A stretch of 64,000 nucleotides of DNA from Variovorax sp. EL159 (GTDB taxonomy: Bacteria; Pseudomonadota; Gammaproteobacteria; Burkholderiales; Burkholderiaceae_C), in assembly GCF_900100965.1 (NCBI RefSeq), contig NZ_FMUJ01000007.1, forward strand, positions 79,690 to 143,689. Direction: 5' to 3'. The notes under the pieces are model-generated. The model searched no databases and was not told where the DNA came from. It worked only from the letters and a program-made list of their open reading frames with translations. Made by a program: the position numbers and the translations under genes. Positions 25,563 through 33,638 of the stretch are shown piece after piece (the first letter of the stretch is position 1; each line of letters begins with the position of its first letter).

Positions 25563-26093
25563 GTGCCCCGTTCACGCACTCCTTCCCGGCCGGCCGCCAA
25601 GGCCAACGCCAAGGCACGCAACAGCGCCGCCGGCGTGAAGGCCTTCGACCTCGAGACCTTCCTGCCCTTCCAGCTTTCGGTGGTCGCCAACCGCGTGAGC
25701 CAGACGGTGGGCCAGTCGATCGCCAGCCGCTTCTCGCTGCAGATTCCGGAGTGGCGCATCGTCGTGGTGCTGGGCAAGTACGGTGCGCTGTCGGCGCTCG
25801 AAATTGCACAGAAGACGAGCATGGACAAGGCCCGCGTGAGCCGCGCGCAGCATCGGCTGGTGGACCTGGGCCTGGCCAACATGCACCCTTCGGCCGACGA
25901 CCGCCGCAAGGTCATCGTCTCGCTCGAAGAAGAAGGACTGGCGCTGTACCGCGACATGGTGCCGCTGGCCCACGACACCGCGCAGCGCCTGTTCGCGCAG
26001 CTCACCGCGGACGAGCGCCACGTGCTGCAGACCATCGTGCAGAAGCTGTTCGACAGCACCACCGGCTTCGAGCCCAGCGGCGAGCTCGAATAG
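25563..26093 (+). CDS. MarR-family transcriptional regulator
   Basis: The 176-residue protein has a basic tail followed by a winged HTH. Helices run through 'FLPFQLSVVANRVSQTVGQS', 'EWRIVVVLGKYGALSALEIA' and the recognition region 'TSMDKARVSRAQHRLVDLGL', followed by a wing 'HPSADDRRKVIVSLEEEG'. MarR dimers usually repress adjacent catabolic or efflux genes until a small ligand binds. A GTG at 25563 is taken as the start because the ATGs upstream fall in the promoter; no Shine-Dalgarno is seen, only a pyrimidine-rich leader. It diverges from the aldehyde dehydrogenase operon and is the best candidate to bind the 19-base motif seen at three promoters. Confidence 0.87.
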   Translation: MPRSRTPSRPAAKANAKARNSAAGVKAFDLETFLPFQLSVVANRVSQTVGQSIASRFSLQIPEWRIVVVLGKYGALSALEIAQKTSMDKARVSRAQHRLVDLGLANMHPSADDRRKVIVSLEEEGLALYRDMVPLAHDTAQRLFAQLTADERHVLQTIVQKLFDSTTGFEPSGELE

Positions 26094-26230
26094 ACCTGGA
26101 GACAGAGAGCGATCGGGTGGCTTAGGGGTTTGTCCTGTCACTTTGAGATCGTTGTCAACGAAACAATCTGGTCTGGAGATTGCTTCCGGCACGGGTCTTC
26201 ACGCCCTTGCCGCCGCTTCGCCGGACCGCC

Positions 26231-27226
26231 ATGAATAGCCAGACCGCCTCCGTTCTTTCTGCCCCTGCCCCCACCGTTGCGACGCGCTGGACCCTCTCCA
26301 CGCACGACATCGACGCCTATGCCAGCGGCCAGAACGGCTGGCACCTGGCGTGCGACATGCTCTCCGGCGGCAGCTTCGCCGGCTTTCTCGACCACGTGCA
26401 ATTGCCCGGCCTGCGGCTGGTGCGCGAGACCACCAACCGCGCGCTGCGCCAGCACGGCGAGATGAACCCCGACTGCTGCGGCTTCGCGCTCACCTGCCGG
26501 CAGGACGGCGAGGCGCGCTTCTCGGGCCAGCGGCTGGACACCGGGTCGGTGATGGTGGGGCGCTGCGACGAGCTCGACCTGTGCAGCCCGCCGGGCTTCG
26601 AGCTGACGGGCATCGTGGTCGACAACGCGCTGCTGCAGTCGCTCACCGAACGCCTGAACGACCGCGAGCCGCCGGCCTGGCTCGAACGGCGCGTGGTGCT
26701 GCACTTCGACGACACCACCATGCAATCGCTGCGCGGCACGCTGCGCGGCGCCTTCACCGCGCTCGACGCGTTGCCCGGCCTGCTCGACGACCCCATCGCC
26801 ACGGAGCAGTTGCGCGACGACGTGCTGCTGGCCTGGCTGAACGCGCTGCCCGAAGACGTCGATCTGCGGGAGCTGCGTTCCACCGAGGCGCACCGCCGCG
26901 TGGTGCGCCGTGCCTGCGAGCTGATGATGTCGCGACCCGACGAACCGCTGTCGATGCTCCAGGTGTGCAGCCGCATCGGCGCGAGCCAGCGCAAGCTGAA
27001 CTACTGCTTCCAGGAAACGCTGGGCCTGAGCCCGGCGCGCTACCTGCGGGCGCTGCGCCTGAACGGCGTGCGCCGCGCACTCAAGCAGCCCGAGTCGCGC
27101 TCGGTGCAGGACATCGCGGCGCACTGGGGCTTCTGGCACCTGAGCCAGTTCGCGACGGACTACCGGCGCCAGTTCGGCGAACTGCCCTCGCAAACGCTGC
27201 GCGGCGCGGCGCTCACACGGCACTGA
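26231..27226 (+). CDS. AraC-family regulator, EutR-like
   Basis: The 331-residue regulator has a C-terminal double HTH: 'SMLQVCSRIGASQRKLNYCF' with ETLGLSPARYLRALRLNGVR, then 'VQDIAAHWGFWHLSQFATDY'. The N-terminal ligand domain and its 'GWHLACDMLSGGSFAGFLDH' segment recall the EutR-type ethanolamine regulators. The start at 26231 is the ATG closest to the domain. It follows MarR by 137 bases and precedes the amidase by 112 bases in the same direction, so it probably activates the amidase or transport genes. An amine-type inducer would fit the cluster but is inference. Confidence 0.87.
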   Translation: MNSQTASVLSAPAPTVATRWTLSTHDIDAYASGQNGWHLACDMLSGGSFAGFLDHVQLPGLRLVRETTNRALRQHGEMNPDCCGFALTCRQDGEARFSGQRLDTGSVMVGRCDELDLCSPPGFELTGIVVDNALLQSLTERLNDREPPAWLERRVVLHFDDTTMQSLRGTLRGAFTALDALPGLLDDPIATEQLRDDVLLAWLNALPEDVDLRELRSTEAHRRVVRRACELMMSRPDEPLSMLQVCSRIGASQRKLNYCFQETLGLSPARYLRALRLNGVRRALKQPESRSVQDIAAHWGFWHLSQFATDYRRQFGELPSQTLRGAALTRH

Positions 27227-27284
27227 TCCAGCCCTTTTCCGGCGCAATGGCCGAGGGGAATCCCTCGGTTTCCGGTGCTCCAGT

Positions 27285-27303
27285 TTTGCCGTTTTTCGAT
27301 ACC
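27285..27303 (+). promoter_or_regulatory. Shared regulatory motif, site 2 (amidase promoter)
   Basis: TTTGCCGTTTTTCGATACC matches sites 1 and 3 at 16 of 19 positions and lies 35 bases before the amidase start codon, much as site 1 lies 32 bases before the aldehyde dehydrogenase start. Confidence 0.6.
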
Positions 27304-27338
27304 TCTTTGCAGAGGCGGTCGCTATCGTTGGCCGCCAT

Positions 27339-28817
27339 ATGTCCGCCGCCCTGCCCACTCTGCAGCCTCTTCCACTCCTTCCGGGTGCCCGCGCACTCGC
27401 CGCCGCCCTGCAACGCCGCGAGCTCTCGTGCCGCGAGCTGATGCAGGCCTGCCTGGCACGCATCGACCGCTTCAATCCGCAAGTCAACGCACTGGTCTCG
27501 CTGCAGCCGCCCGACGAGATGCTGCGCCAGGCCGATGCCTGCGACGCGCGGCTCGCACGCGGCGAGCCGGTGGGCCGGCTGCACGGCTTCCCGATGGCGC
27601 CGAAGGACTTCGTGGCCACTGCCGGCCTGCCGACCACGATGGGCAGCCCGGTGTTCGCGCGGCAGGTCACGGCGCACGACGCGATCATGGTCGAGCGCCT
27701 GCGCCGGGCCGGCGCCCTCTTCGTGGGGCGCAGCAACACGCCCGAGTTCGGCCTGGGCTCGCACACCTACAACACGGTGTTCGGCACCACGCGCAACGCA
27801 TGGAGCCCCGACCACGCGGCCGGCGGCAGCAGCGGCGGCGCTGCGGTGGCACTCGCGCTGCACATGCTGCCGGTGGCCGACGGCAGCGACATGATGGGAT
27901 CGCTGCGCAACCCCGCGGCCTGGAACCACGTCTACGGCCTGCGCCCCTCGCTGGGCCGCGTGCCCACCGGGCCGGGGCCGGAGCTGTTCTTCCAGCAACT
28001 GGGCTGCGAAGGGCCGATGGGCCGCACGCCCGAAGACGTGGCCTGGCTGCTGTCGGTGCAGGCGGGACATGACGCGCGCTCGCCGTTGAGCCTGGCCGGC
28101 GACGGCGAGGCCTTTGCGCAGCCGCTGGATTCGGAATTGCGCGGCAAGCGCATCGCGTGGCTCGGCGACCTCGGCGGCCACCTGCCGATGGACCCGGGCG
28201 TGATGGCGCTGTGCGAATCGGCGCTGCGGCACTTCGACACGCTGGGCTGCAGCGTCGAGCCCGCGTTGCCCGTCTTCGACTTCCATGCGCTGTGGAACGC
28301 CTGGCTGGGCCTGCGCGGCTTCATCGTCGCCGGTGCGCTGCGCGGGCTGCATGCCGACCCGGCCACGCGCGCCCTGCTCAAGCCCGAGGCGCGTTGGGAA
28401 ATCGAACAGGGCGAACGCCTGAGCACCACCGCGCTGCACCAGGCTGCCGTCACGCGCACGCAGTGGCACGGCGTGCTGCTGCAGCTCTTCGAGCGCTTCG
28501 ACTTCCTGGTGCTGCCGGCCGCGCAGGTGTTCCCGCTGCCGGTCGACGTGCACTGGCCGCGCGAAGTCGGCGGCCGCGCGATGGACACCTACCACCGCTG
28601 GATGGAAGTGACCATCGGCCCTTCGCTCGCCGGCCTGCCCGCGATGGCGATACCGGCCGGCTTCTCGCAGGCCGACGGCACGCGCGGCTTGCCGATGGGC
28701 CTGCAGCTCATCGGCCGCCCCGGTGCCGACCTCGACGTGCTGCGCATGGCGCACGGCTGGCACCAGGCCGTGCCCTTCGCGAACGTGCAGGCGCCGCTGC
28801 TGCGCCAGGCGCACTGA
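27339..28817 (+). CDS. Amidase (amidase signature family)
   Basis: The 492-residue enzyme hydrolyses a carboxylic amide or cleaves an acyl-amine bond. It has the Ser-cisSer-Lys triad: Lys89 in 'GFPMAPKDF', Ser164 in AGGSSGGAAV, and the nucleophile Ser188 in DGSDMMGSLRNPA, 24 residues later as in GatA-type enzymes. The usual DTGGSIR is altered to DMMGSLR, so substrate preference may be unusual. GatB and GatC are absent nearby, so this is not the tRNA amidotransferase. No signal peptide is seen; it is cytosolic. It starts the rightward catabolic group, preceded by motif site 2. Confidence 0.92.
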   Translation: MSAALPTLQPLPLLPGARALAAALQRRELSCRELMQACLARIDRFNPQVNALVSLQPPDEMLRQADACDARLARGEPVGRLHGFPMAPKDFVATAGLPTTMGSPVFARQVTAHDAIMVERLRRAGALFVGRSNTPEFGLGSHTYNTVFGTTRNAWSPDHAAGGSSGGAAVALALHMLPVADGSDMMGSLRNPAAWNHVYGLRPSLGRVPTGPGPELFFQQLGCEGPMGRTPEDVAWLLSVQAGHDARSPLSLAGDGEAFAQPLDSELRGKRIAWLGDLGGHLPMDPGVMALCESALRHFDTLGCSVEPALPVFDFHALWNAWLGLRGFIVAGALRGLHADPATRALLKPEARWEIEQGERLSTTALHQAAVTRTQWHGVLLQLFERFDFLVLPAAQVFPLPVDVHWPREVGGRAMDTYHRWMEVTIGPSLAGLPAMAIPAGFSQADGTRGLPMGLQLIGRPGADLDVLRMAHGWHQAVPFANVQAPLLRQAH

Positions 28818-28860
28818 ATTCCGCACCCACACACATCACCGCCCGAGGAGAAAAAAACCC

Positions 28861-29841
28861 ATGCGCAGACGTTCACTCATCGGCGCCGGCCTGATTGCCG
28901 GCCTGGTCCCCGGCTTGTCCGCCATGGCCCAGGGTCTCGCGGGCAAGACGCTGAACCTGATCGTCCCCTACCCCGCGGGCGGCGGCTCCGACATCAACGC
29001 GCGGCTGGCCGCGCCCGAGCTGTCGCGGCTGCTGGGCCAGCCCGCCATCGTCGACAACGTGCCCGGCGCCAGCGGCTCGCTCGGCGTGATGCGGGCGGCC
29101 AACGCGCCCGCCGACGGCTCGGCGCTGCTGCTGGGCTCGCCCATGGAGCTGATGCTCACGCCGCTCACGCTCAACAGCGCGCGCTACAAGGCGGAAGACT
29201 TCCGGCCCATCGGCGTGATGTCCGTCACCTCGATGGTGCTGCTGGCGCGCAAGGACCTGGGTGCCGGCAGCGTCGACGAGCTGATCGCGCTGCTGCGCCG
29301 CCCCGGCGCGAAAGAGCTGAGCTACGGCAGCATCGGCCCCGGCTCGCTCTACCACCTGCTGGGCGAACGCTTCACGCAGCAGACGGGCACGAAGATGCTG
29401 CACGTGCCCTACAAGGGCATGGCACCGGTGGTCAACGACCTGCTGGGCGGGCAGATCGACCTGGTCTTCATGCCGCTGGCCGGCAACGTGCCCGACCTGC
29501 TGGAGGCCGGCAAGGTCAAGGCGCTGGGCATTGCGGCCTCGGCGCCGCACGAGCGCTTTGCGGCCGTTCCGTTGATGCGCAGCAGCAAGGGGCTGGAGGA
29601 CTTCGTCTACAGCCTGTGGTCGGGCGTGCAGGTGTCGCAGCGCGTGCCGGAAGAAGCGCAGCAGCGGCTGCACACGGCCTTCAACCAGATGATGCAGAAG
29701 CCCGAGATCCGCCGCTCCATCGAACTCGGCGGCAGCAAGGTGGCACCCGAGCAGTCGCTGGCCGAGCTGCGCCGCGGCTACCTGGCCGACGTGGAGCGCT
29801 ACCGCGCGATCGCCAGGTCGGTGAACCTGCGGCCCGAGTGA
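28861..29841 (+). CDS. Bug/TTT-family binding protein in the amidase-ABC locus
   Basis: The 326-residue periplasmic binding protein has an export signal MRRRSLIGAGLIAGLVPGLS with cleavage near AMA-Q. The mature start 'LNLIVPYPAGGGSDINARL' is the family hallmark, followed by VDNVPGASGSLG. The start at 28861 has a strong GAGGAG site. It lies 43 bases after the amidase stop and is probably co-transcribed with it. Finding a TTT-type receptor inside an ABC-type transport locus without TctA/TctB is unusual. It could deliver a carboxylate product, signal substrate presence, or use a distant membrane partner. Confidence 0.9.
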   Translation: MRRRSLIGAGLIAGLVPGLSAMAQGLAGKTLNLIVPYPAGGGSDINARLAAPELSRLLGQPAIVDNVPGASGSLGVMRAANAPADGSALLLGSPMELMLTPLTLNSARYKAEDFRPIGVMSVTSMVLLARKDLGAGSVDELIALLRRPGAKELSYGSIGPGSLYHLLGERFTQQTGTKMLHVPYKGMAPVVNDLLGGQIDLVFMPLAGNVPDLLEAGKVKALGIAASAPHERFAAVPLMRSSKGLEDFVYSLWSGVQVSQRVPEEAQQRLHTAFNQMMQKPEIRRSIELGGSKVAPEQSLAELRRGYLADVERYRAIARSVNLRPE

Positions 29842-29890
29842 AGGCATGGACGCATCGATGCGAACGCGAGCCACGGCCGGCGGCCCGCGT

Positions 29891-29909
29891 TTTGCCAGTT
29901 TTCGATAAC
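29891..29909 (+). promoter_or_regulatory. Shared regulatory motif, site 3 (ABC operon promoter)
   Basis: TTTGCCAGTTTTCGATAAC is identical to site 1 over 19 bases and lies 68 bases before the binding-protein start. It suggests that the ABC operon has its own promoter in the same regulon as the leftward operon and the amidase. Confidence 0.7.
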
Positions 29910-29977
29910 GCCGCCATGGCGCCCGGAGAGAGGATGCAGACCCGTCCATCCTTCATCCGCCAAGGAGAACCCCCATC

Positions 29978-31288
29978 ATGTCCGCCGACCTTTTCCGTGC
30001 AGCCTCCGGCGCGCTCACGCGCCGCCAACTCGTCATTGGCGGCGGCGCGGCCGCGCTGGCCGGCGTGCCCGCGCTGGCGAATGCGCAGTCCAAGACGATC
30101 AAGATCGGCTACCTCACCACGCTGTCGGGCATTCGCGCCAACTTCGGCGAGGCCGACCCCTGGAGCCTGGAGCGCATCCGCGCCACGCTGAAGGACGGCC
30201 TGACCATCGGCGGCACGACCTACAAGGTCGAGATCGTGGTGCGCGACACCCAGTCCGATGCGAACCGCGGCGCCACCATGTCCAGCGAGCTGCTGCTGCG
30301 CGAGAAGGTCGACCTGCTGCTGGTGCAGGACAGCGACGCCGCGCTGGCCGCCGGCCAGCTGTGCGACGTCAACGGCGTGCCGATGGTCTCGACCATGGGG
30401 CCGTGGCAGGCCATCACCTTCGGGCGCGGCTCCACGCCGCAGAAGGGCTTTCCGTTTTCCTTCCACTTCTTCTGGGGCGCCGACGACGTGCTGAAGAACT
30501 TCTTCGGCATGTGGGAGCCGCTGAAGGTGGAACGCACGCTGGGCACGCTGTACATCGACAACGGCCCGGGCCATGCCTTCGCCGATCCGGCCACGGGCAT
30601 CCCGAACGGCGCGAAGCAGCGCGGCTACAAGGAGACCAACGGCGGCTTCTTCAAGATCGCGACCGACGACTTCAGCAACCAGGTCTCCAGCTTCAAGGCG
30701 GCGCACGCGAACATCGTTTCGGGCTTTGCCTACGCCAACCACTTCGCCACATTCTGGAAGCAGGCGCAGCAGGCGGGCTACCGGCCCGAGGTGGTGACGA
30801 TGGCCGCGTCGTTCCTGTTCCCGAGCGCGGTGGAGTCGCTGGGCGCGGCGGGCAACGGCATGTCGACCGAGATCTGGTGGACGCCCAGCTTCCCGTTCAA
30901 GTCTTCATTGACCGGCCAGAGCGCCAAGGCGCTGGCCGCCGACTGGGAAGCCACCACCGGCAAGCAGTGGACGCAGCCCATCGGCTACGGCCACGCGCTG
31001 TTCGAGGTCGGCATCGCGGCACTGAAGAACGCGAGCAACACGAAGGACAAGAAGGCCGTGCGCGACGCGCTGGCCAACCTGCAGCTCGACTCGGTGGTGG
31101 GGCGCATCGACTTCAAGGGCAGCCCGATCAAGAGCGTGGCCGTCACGCCGATGGTGGCGGGCCAGTGGCGCAAGACCAAGGCAGGCAGCAAGTTTCCGTA
31201 CGAGCTGGTCATCACGCACAACAGCACCGCCAAGCAGATCGCGGTGGAAGACGAGCTCAAGCTGCTGTCGCAGCTGAAGCCGGCCTGA
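29978..31288 (+). CDS. ABC transporter substrate-binding protein (branched-chain amino acid/amide type)
   Basis: The 436-residue periplasmic protein has a twin-arginine-like export signal (TRRQLVIGGGAAALAG, cleavage near ANA-Q at about residue 36). The mature N-terminus 'IKIGYLTTLSGIRANFGEAD' belongs to the LivK/amide-binding peripla_BP family, and the length is at the long end. It is the first gene of a complete transporter: binding protein, two ATPases and two permeases in order. Ribosome site CAAGGAG; motif site 3 lies upstream. Given the adjacent amidase and deacylase-like genes, an amide or N-acylated amine is a plausible ligand, but the fold does not tell. Confidence 0.92.
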   Translation: MSADLFRAASGALTRRQLVIGGGAAALAGVPALANAQSKTIKIGYLTTLSGIRANFGEADPWSLERIRATLKDGLTIGGTTYKVEIVVRDTQSDANRGATMSSELLLREKVDLLLVQDSDAALAAGQLCDVNGVPMVSTMGPWQAITFGRGSTPQKGFPFSFHFFWGADDVLKNFFGMWEPLKVERTLGTLYIDNGPGHAFADPATGIPNGAKQRGYKETNGGFFKIATDDFSNQVSSFKAAHANIVSGFAYANHFATFWKQAQQAGYRPEVVTMAASFLFPSAVESLGAAGNGMSTEIWWTPSFPFKSSLTGQSAKALAADWEATTGKQWTQPIGYGHALFEVGIAALKNASNTKDKKAVRDALANLQLDSVVGRIDFKGSPIKSVAVTPMVAGQWRKTKAGSKFPYELVITHNSTAKQIAVEDELKLLSQLKPA

Positions 31289-31313
31289 ACGCGATGAACG
31301 CGACCGCATCCGC

Positions 31314-32069
31314 ATGACCGACTGCCTCGTCATCGACGGCCTGTGCAAGCGCTACGGCGAGATCGTCGTGGCTGACCAGGTGTCGCTCTCGCTCGCGCGC
31401 GGCCAGTGCCTGGGCGTGGTCGGGCCGAACGGCGCCGGCAAGAGCTCGCTGTTCAACCTGATCACCGGCGTGGCCGTGCCCGACGGCGGCAGCATCCGCC
31501 TCGAAGGCCGCGAGCTGGTCGGCCTGCGCGCCGATGCACGCGCGCGCCTGGGCGTGGCGCGCGCCTTCCAGATTCCGCAGCCGTTCGCGCATCTGACCGC
31601 TTATGAGAACGCACTGGCCGCCGCCACCTTTGCCGCGCGGCTGCCGCGCGCGCAGGCCGAGCGCCAGGCCTGGGCCGTGCTGGAACGCACCGGGCTGGCC
31701 GACCGCGCCGACGTGCCGGCCGGCCGCCTGCCGCTGCTGGACCGCAAGCGGCTGGAGCTGGCCAAGGGCCTGGCGTCGCGGCCGCACCTGCTGCTGCTCG
31801 ACGAAATCGCGGGTGGCCTGACCGAGGCCGAGGTGCAGGTGCTGGTCGCGCTGGTGCTCGAGCTAAAGCAGGACGTGGCGATGATCTGGATCGAGCACAT
31901 CGCGCAGGCGCTGATGGCCGTGGCCGATCGCATCATGGTGCTGAACTTCGGCCGCAAGCTGCTGGAAGACACGCCCGCCGCCGCGATGGCCAGCCGCGAG
32001 GTGCGCGAGGTCTACATGGGCGTGGGCGATGAAGACGCACTGCAGGAGCACGCACATGCCGCTGCTTGA
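31314..32069 (+). CDS. ABC transporter ATP-binding protein, LivG-like
   Basis: The 251-residue ATPase has Walker A 'GPNGAGKSSL' at about 38-47 and Walker B 'LLLLDEIAGGL'. The C-loop, usually LSxGxxRR, reads PLLDRKRLELAKGL, so the canonical Ser-Gly pair is absent. Some LivG proteins show a relaxed signature here, and the partner LivF has a normal one, so one complete composite site should remain. The C-terminal region 'IWIEHIAQALMAVADRIMVLNFG' with the switch His is intact. It follows the binding protein by 25 bases and its 3' end overlaps livF-like by 14 bases. Confidence 0.92.
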   Translation: MTDCLVIDGLCKRYGEIVVADQVSLSLARGQCLGVVGPNGAGKSSLFNLITGVAVPDGGSIRLEGRELVGLRADARARLGVARAFQIPQPFAHLTAYENALAAATFAARLPRAQAERQAWAVLERTGLADRADVPAGRLPLLDRKRLELAKGLASRPHLLLLDEIAGGLTEAEVQVLVALVLELKQDVAMIWIEHIAQALMAVADRIMVLNFGRKLLEDTPAAAMASREVREVYMGVGDEDALQEHAHAAA

Positions 32070-32754
32070 AGTGCGCGACCTGTGCAGCCACTACGGCGAC
32101 CTGCAGGCGCTGTTCGACCTGTCGCTCGACGTGGCGGAAGGCGAGGCCACCGCGCTGATCGGCGCCAACGGCGCCGGCAAGTCGACGCTGATCCGCGCCA
32201 TCGCCGGGCTGGGGAAGCGCAGCCGCGGCACCATCCGCTTCGACGGCCAGGCCATCGAAGCCGAGACGGCCGAGCGCATCGCGCGCCGCGGCATCGCGCT
32301 GGTGCCCGAGGGACGGATGCTGTTCCCTTCGCTCACCGTCGAAGAGAACCTGCGCATGGGCGCGCTGTGCGGCCGCACGGGCCACTGGACGCTGTCCACC
32401 GTGTATGCGCTGTTCCCCATCCTGCAGGAGTTTCGCCACCGGCCGGCCACGCAGCTGTCGGGCGGGCAGCAGCAGATGGTGAGCATCGGCCGCGCGCTGA
32501 TGGCCAACCCGCGCCTGATGCTGTGCGACGAGATCTCGCTGGGCCTTGCGCCGGTGGTGATCGAGCAGATCTACCGCGCCTTCGGCGACATCCGCGCGCA
32601 AGGCACGGCGCTGCTGGTGGTGGAGCAGGACGTGACGCGCGCCTGCCGCATCGCGCAGCGCGTGTACTGCCTGCTCAAGGGGCGCGTCACGCTGGCGGGC
32701 CGCGCCACGGACTTCAGCGCCGCGCAGATCGCCAACGCCTACTTCGGACACTGA
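32056..32754 (+). CDS. ABC transporter ATP-binding protein, LivF-like
   Basis: The 232-residue ATPase has Walker A 'IGANGAGKSTLIRAI' at about 33-47, a complete signature 'QLSGGQQQMVSIGRALM', and Walker B 'LMLCDEISLGLAP', where Cys replaces the usual Leu before the Asp. The 'LVPEGRMLFPSLTVEENL' segment is the LivF hallmark. The start at 32056 has AGGAG upstream and overlaps the LivG-like gene by 14 bases, so the pair is coupled. The short upstream ATG at 32029 is a poorer choice. It energises uptake with the LivG-like protein. Confidence 0.92.
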   Translation: MPLLEVRDLCSHYGDLQALFDLSLDVAEGEATALIGANGAGKSTLIRAIAGLGKRSRGTIRFDGQAIEAETAERIARRGIALVPEGRMLFPSLTVEENLRMGALCGRTGHWTLSTVYALFPILQEFRHRPATQLSGGQQQMVSIGRALMANPRLMLCDEISLGLAPVVIEQIYRAFGDIRAQGTALLVVEQDVTRACRIAQRVYCLLKGRVTLAGRATDFSAAQIANAYFGH

Positions 32755-32762
32755 ACGCACCC

Positions 32763-33629
32763 ATGGCCTGGATCGAGACTCTCATCAACGGCGTGCTGCT
32801 CGGCGGCCTCTACGCGCTCTTCGGCCTCGGGCTGGCGCTGGTCTTCGGCGTGATGCGCATGGTCAACCTCGCGCATGGCGAGTTCGTGGTGCTGTCGGCG
32901 TACTTCGCGGTCTTTCTGGCGGCGCAGTTTCCCGATGTGTCGCCGCTGCTCTTCATCGGCCCGGTGGCGCTGGCGGCCTTCGGCGTCGGCTACGTGCTGC
33001 AGCGGCTGCTGCTGAACCGCGCGGTGGACACCGACGATCCGCTCACGCCGGTGCTGGTCACCTTCGGCATCGCGGTGGTGCTGCGCAACCTGATGGCCGA
33101 GCTGTTCGGCGCCGACCCGCGCGCGCTCGAGGGCGGCGCGCTGGCCACGGCCGGCTTCGACATCGGCGGGCTGCGCATCGGCTGGTACCCGGTGCTGGTG
33201 CTGGTGCTCGCGGTGCTGGCCTTCGGTGCGCTGCAGTGGCTGCTGCAGCACTCGCGCTTCGGACTGATCGTGCGCGCCACGTCGGACCACCGCGAGATCG
33301 TGCGCACGATGGGCGTGCGGCCGCGCCATGTGTATGCGGTGGTGATGGGGCTGTCGCTGGCCTTCGCTTCGGTGGCGGGGCTGCTGCTGGCGCTGCGCAC
33401 GTCGTTCACGCCGTTCTCGGGCGTGGAGCGGCTCTTGGGCGCCTTCGAGGTCGTGATCATCGGCGGCATGGGTTCGTTCCGGTGGGCGCTGGTCGGTGGC
33501 ATCGCGCTGGGCGTGGCGCAGCTCGCGGGCCAGCGGCTCGATTCCAATGCGGGCGCGCTGTATGCCCACCTGCTGTTCTTCGTCGTGTTGATGGTGCGCC
33601 CCAACGGCATCGCCGGCGCACGCACCTGA
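32763..33629 (+). CDS. ABC transporter permease, LivH-like
   Basis: This 288-residue inner membrane permease begins 'MAWIETLINGVLLGGLYALF', continues with a Gly-rich helix and the diagnostic 'MRMVNLAHGEFVVLSAYF' of LivH proteins, and has about eight hydrophobic segments. The coupling-loop region 'VRATSDHREIVRTMGVRPRH' precedes the last helices. It starts 8 bases after livF-like and ends 9 bases before livM-like, so it is a tight operon member. Confidence 0.92.
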   Translation: MAWIETLINGVLLGGLYALFGLGLALVFGVMRMVNLAHGEFVVLSAYFAVFLAAQFPDVSPLLFIGPVALAAFGVGYVLQRLLLNRAVDTDDPLTPVLVTFGIAVVLRNLMAELFGADPRALEGGALATAGFDIGGLRIGWYPVLVLVLAVLAFGALQWLLQHSRFGLIVRATSDHREIVRTMGVRPRHVYAVVMGLSLAFASVAGLLLALRTSFTPFSGVERLLGAFEVVIIGGMGSFRWALVGGIALGVAQLAGQRLDSNAGALYAHLLFFVVLMVRPNGIAGART

Positions 33630-33638
33630 GGCACCGAG

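Noticed and set aside
31293..31319. A tiny ORF (MNATASA) just before the LivG-like gene
   Set aside because: Seven codons with no ribosome site; it overlaps the gene start and looks incidental.
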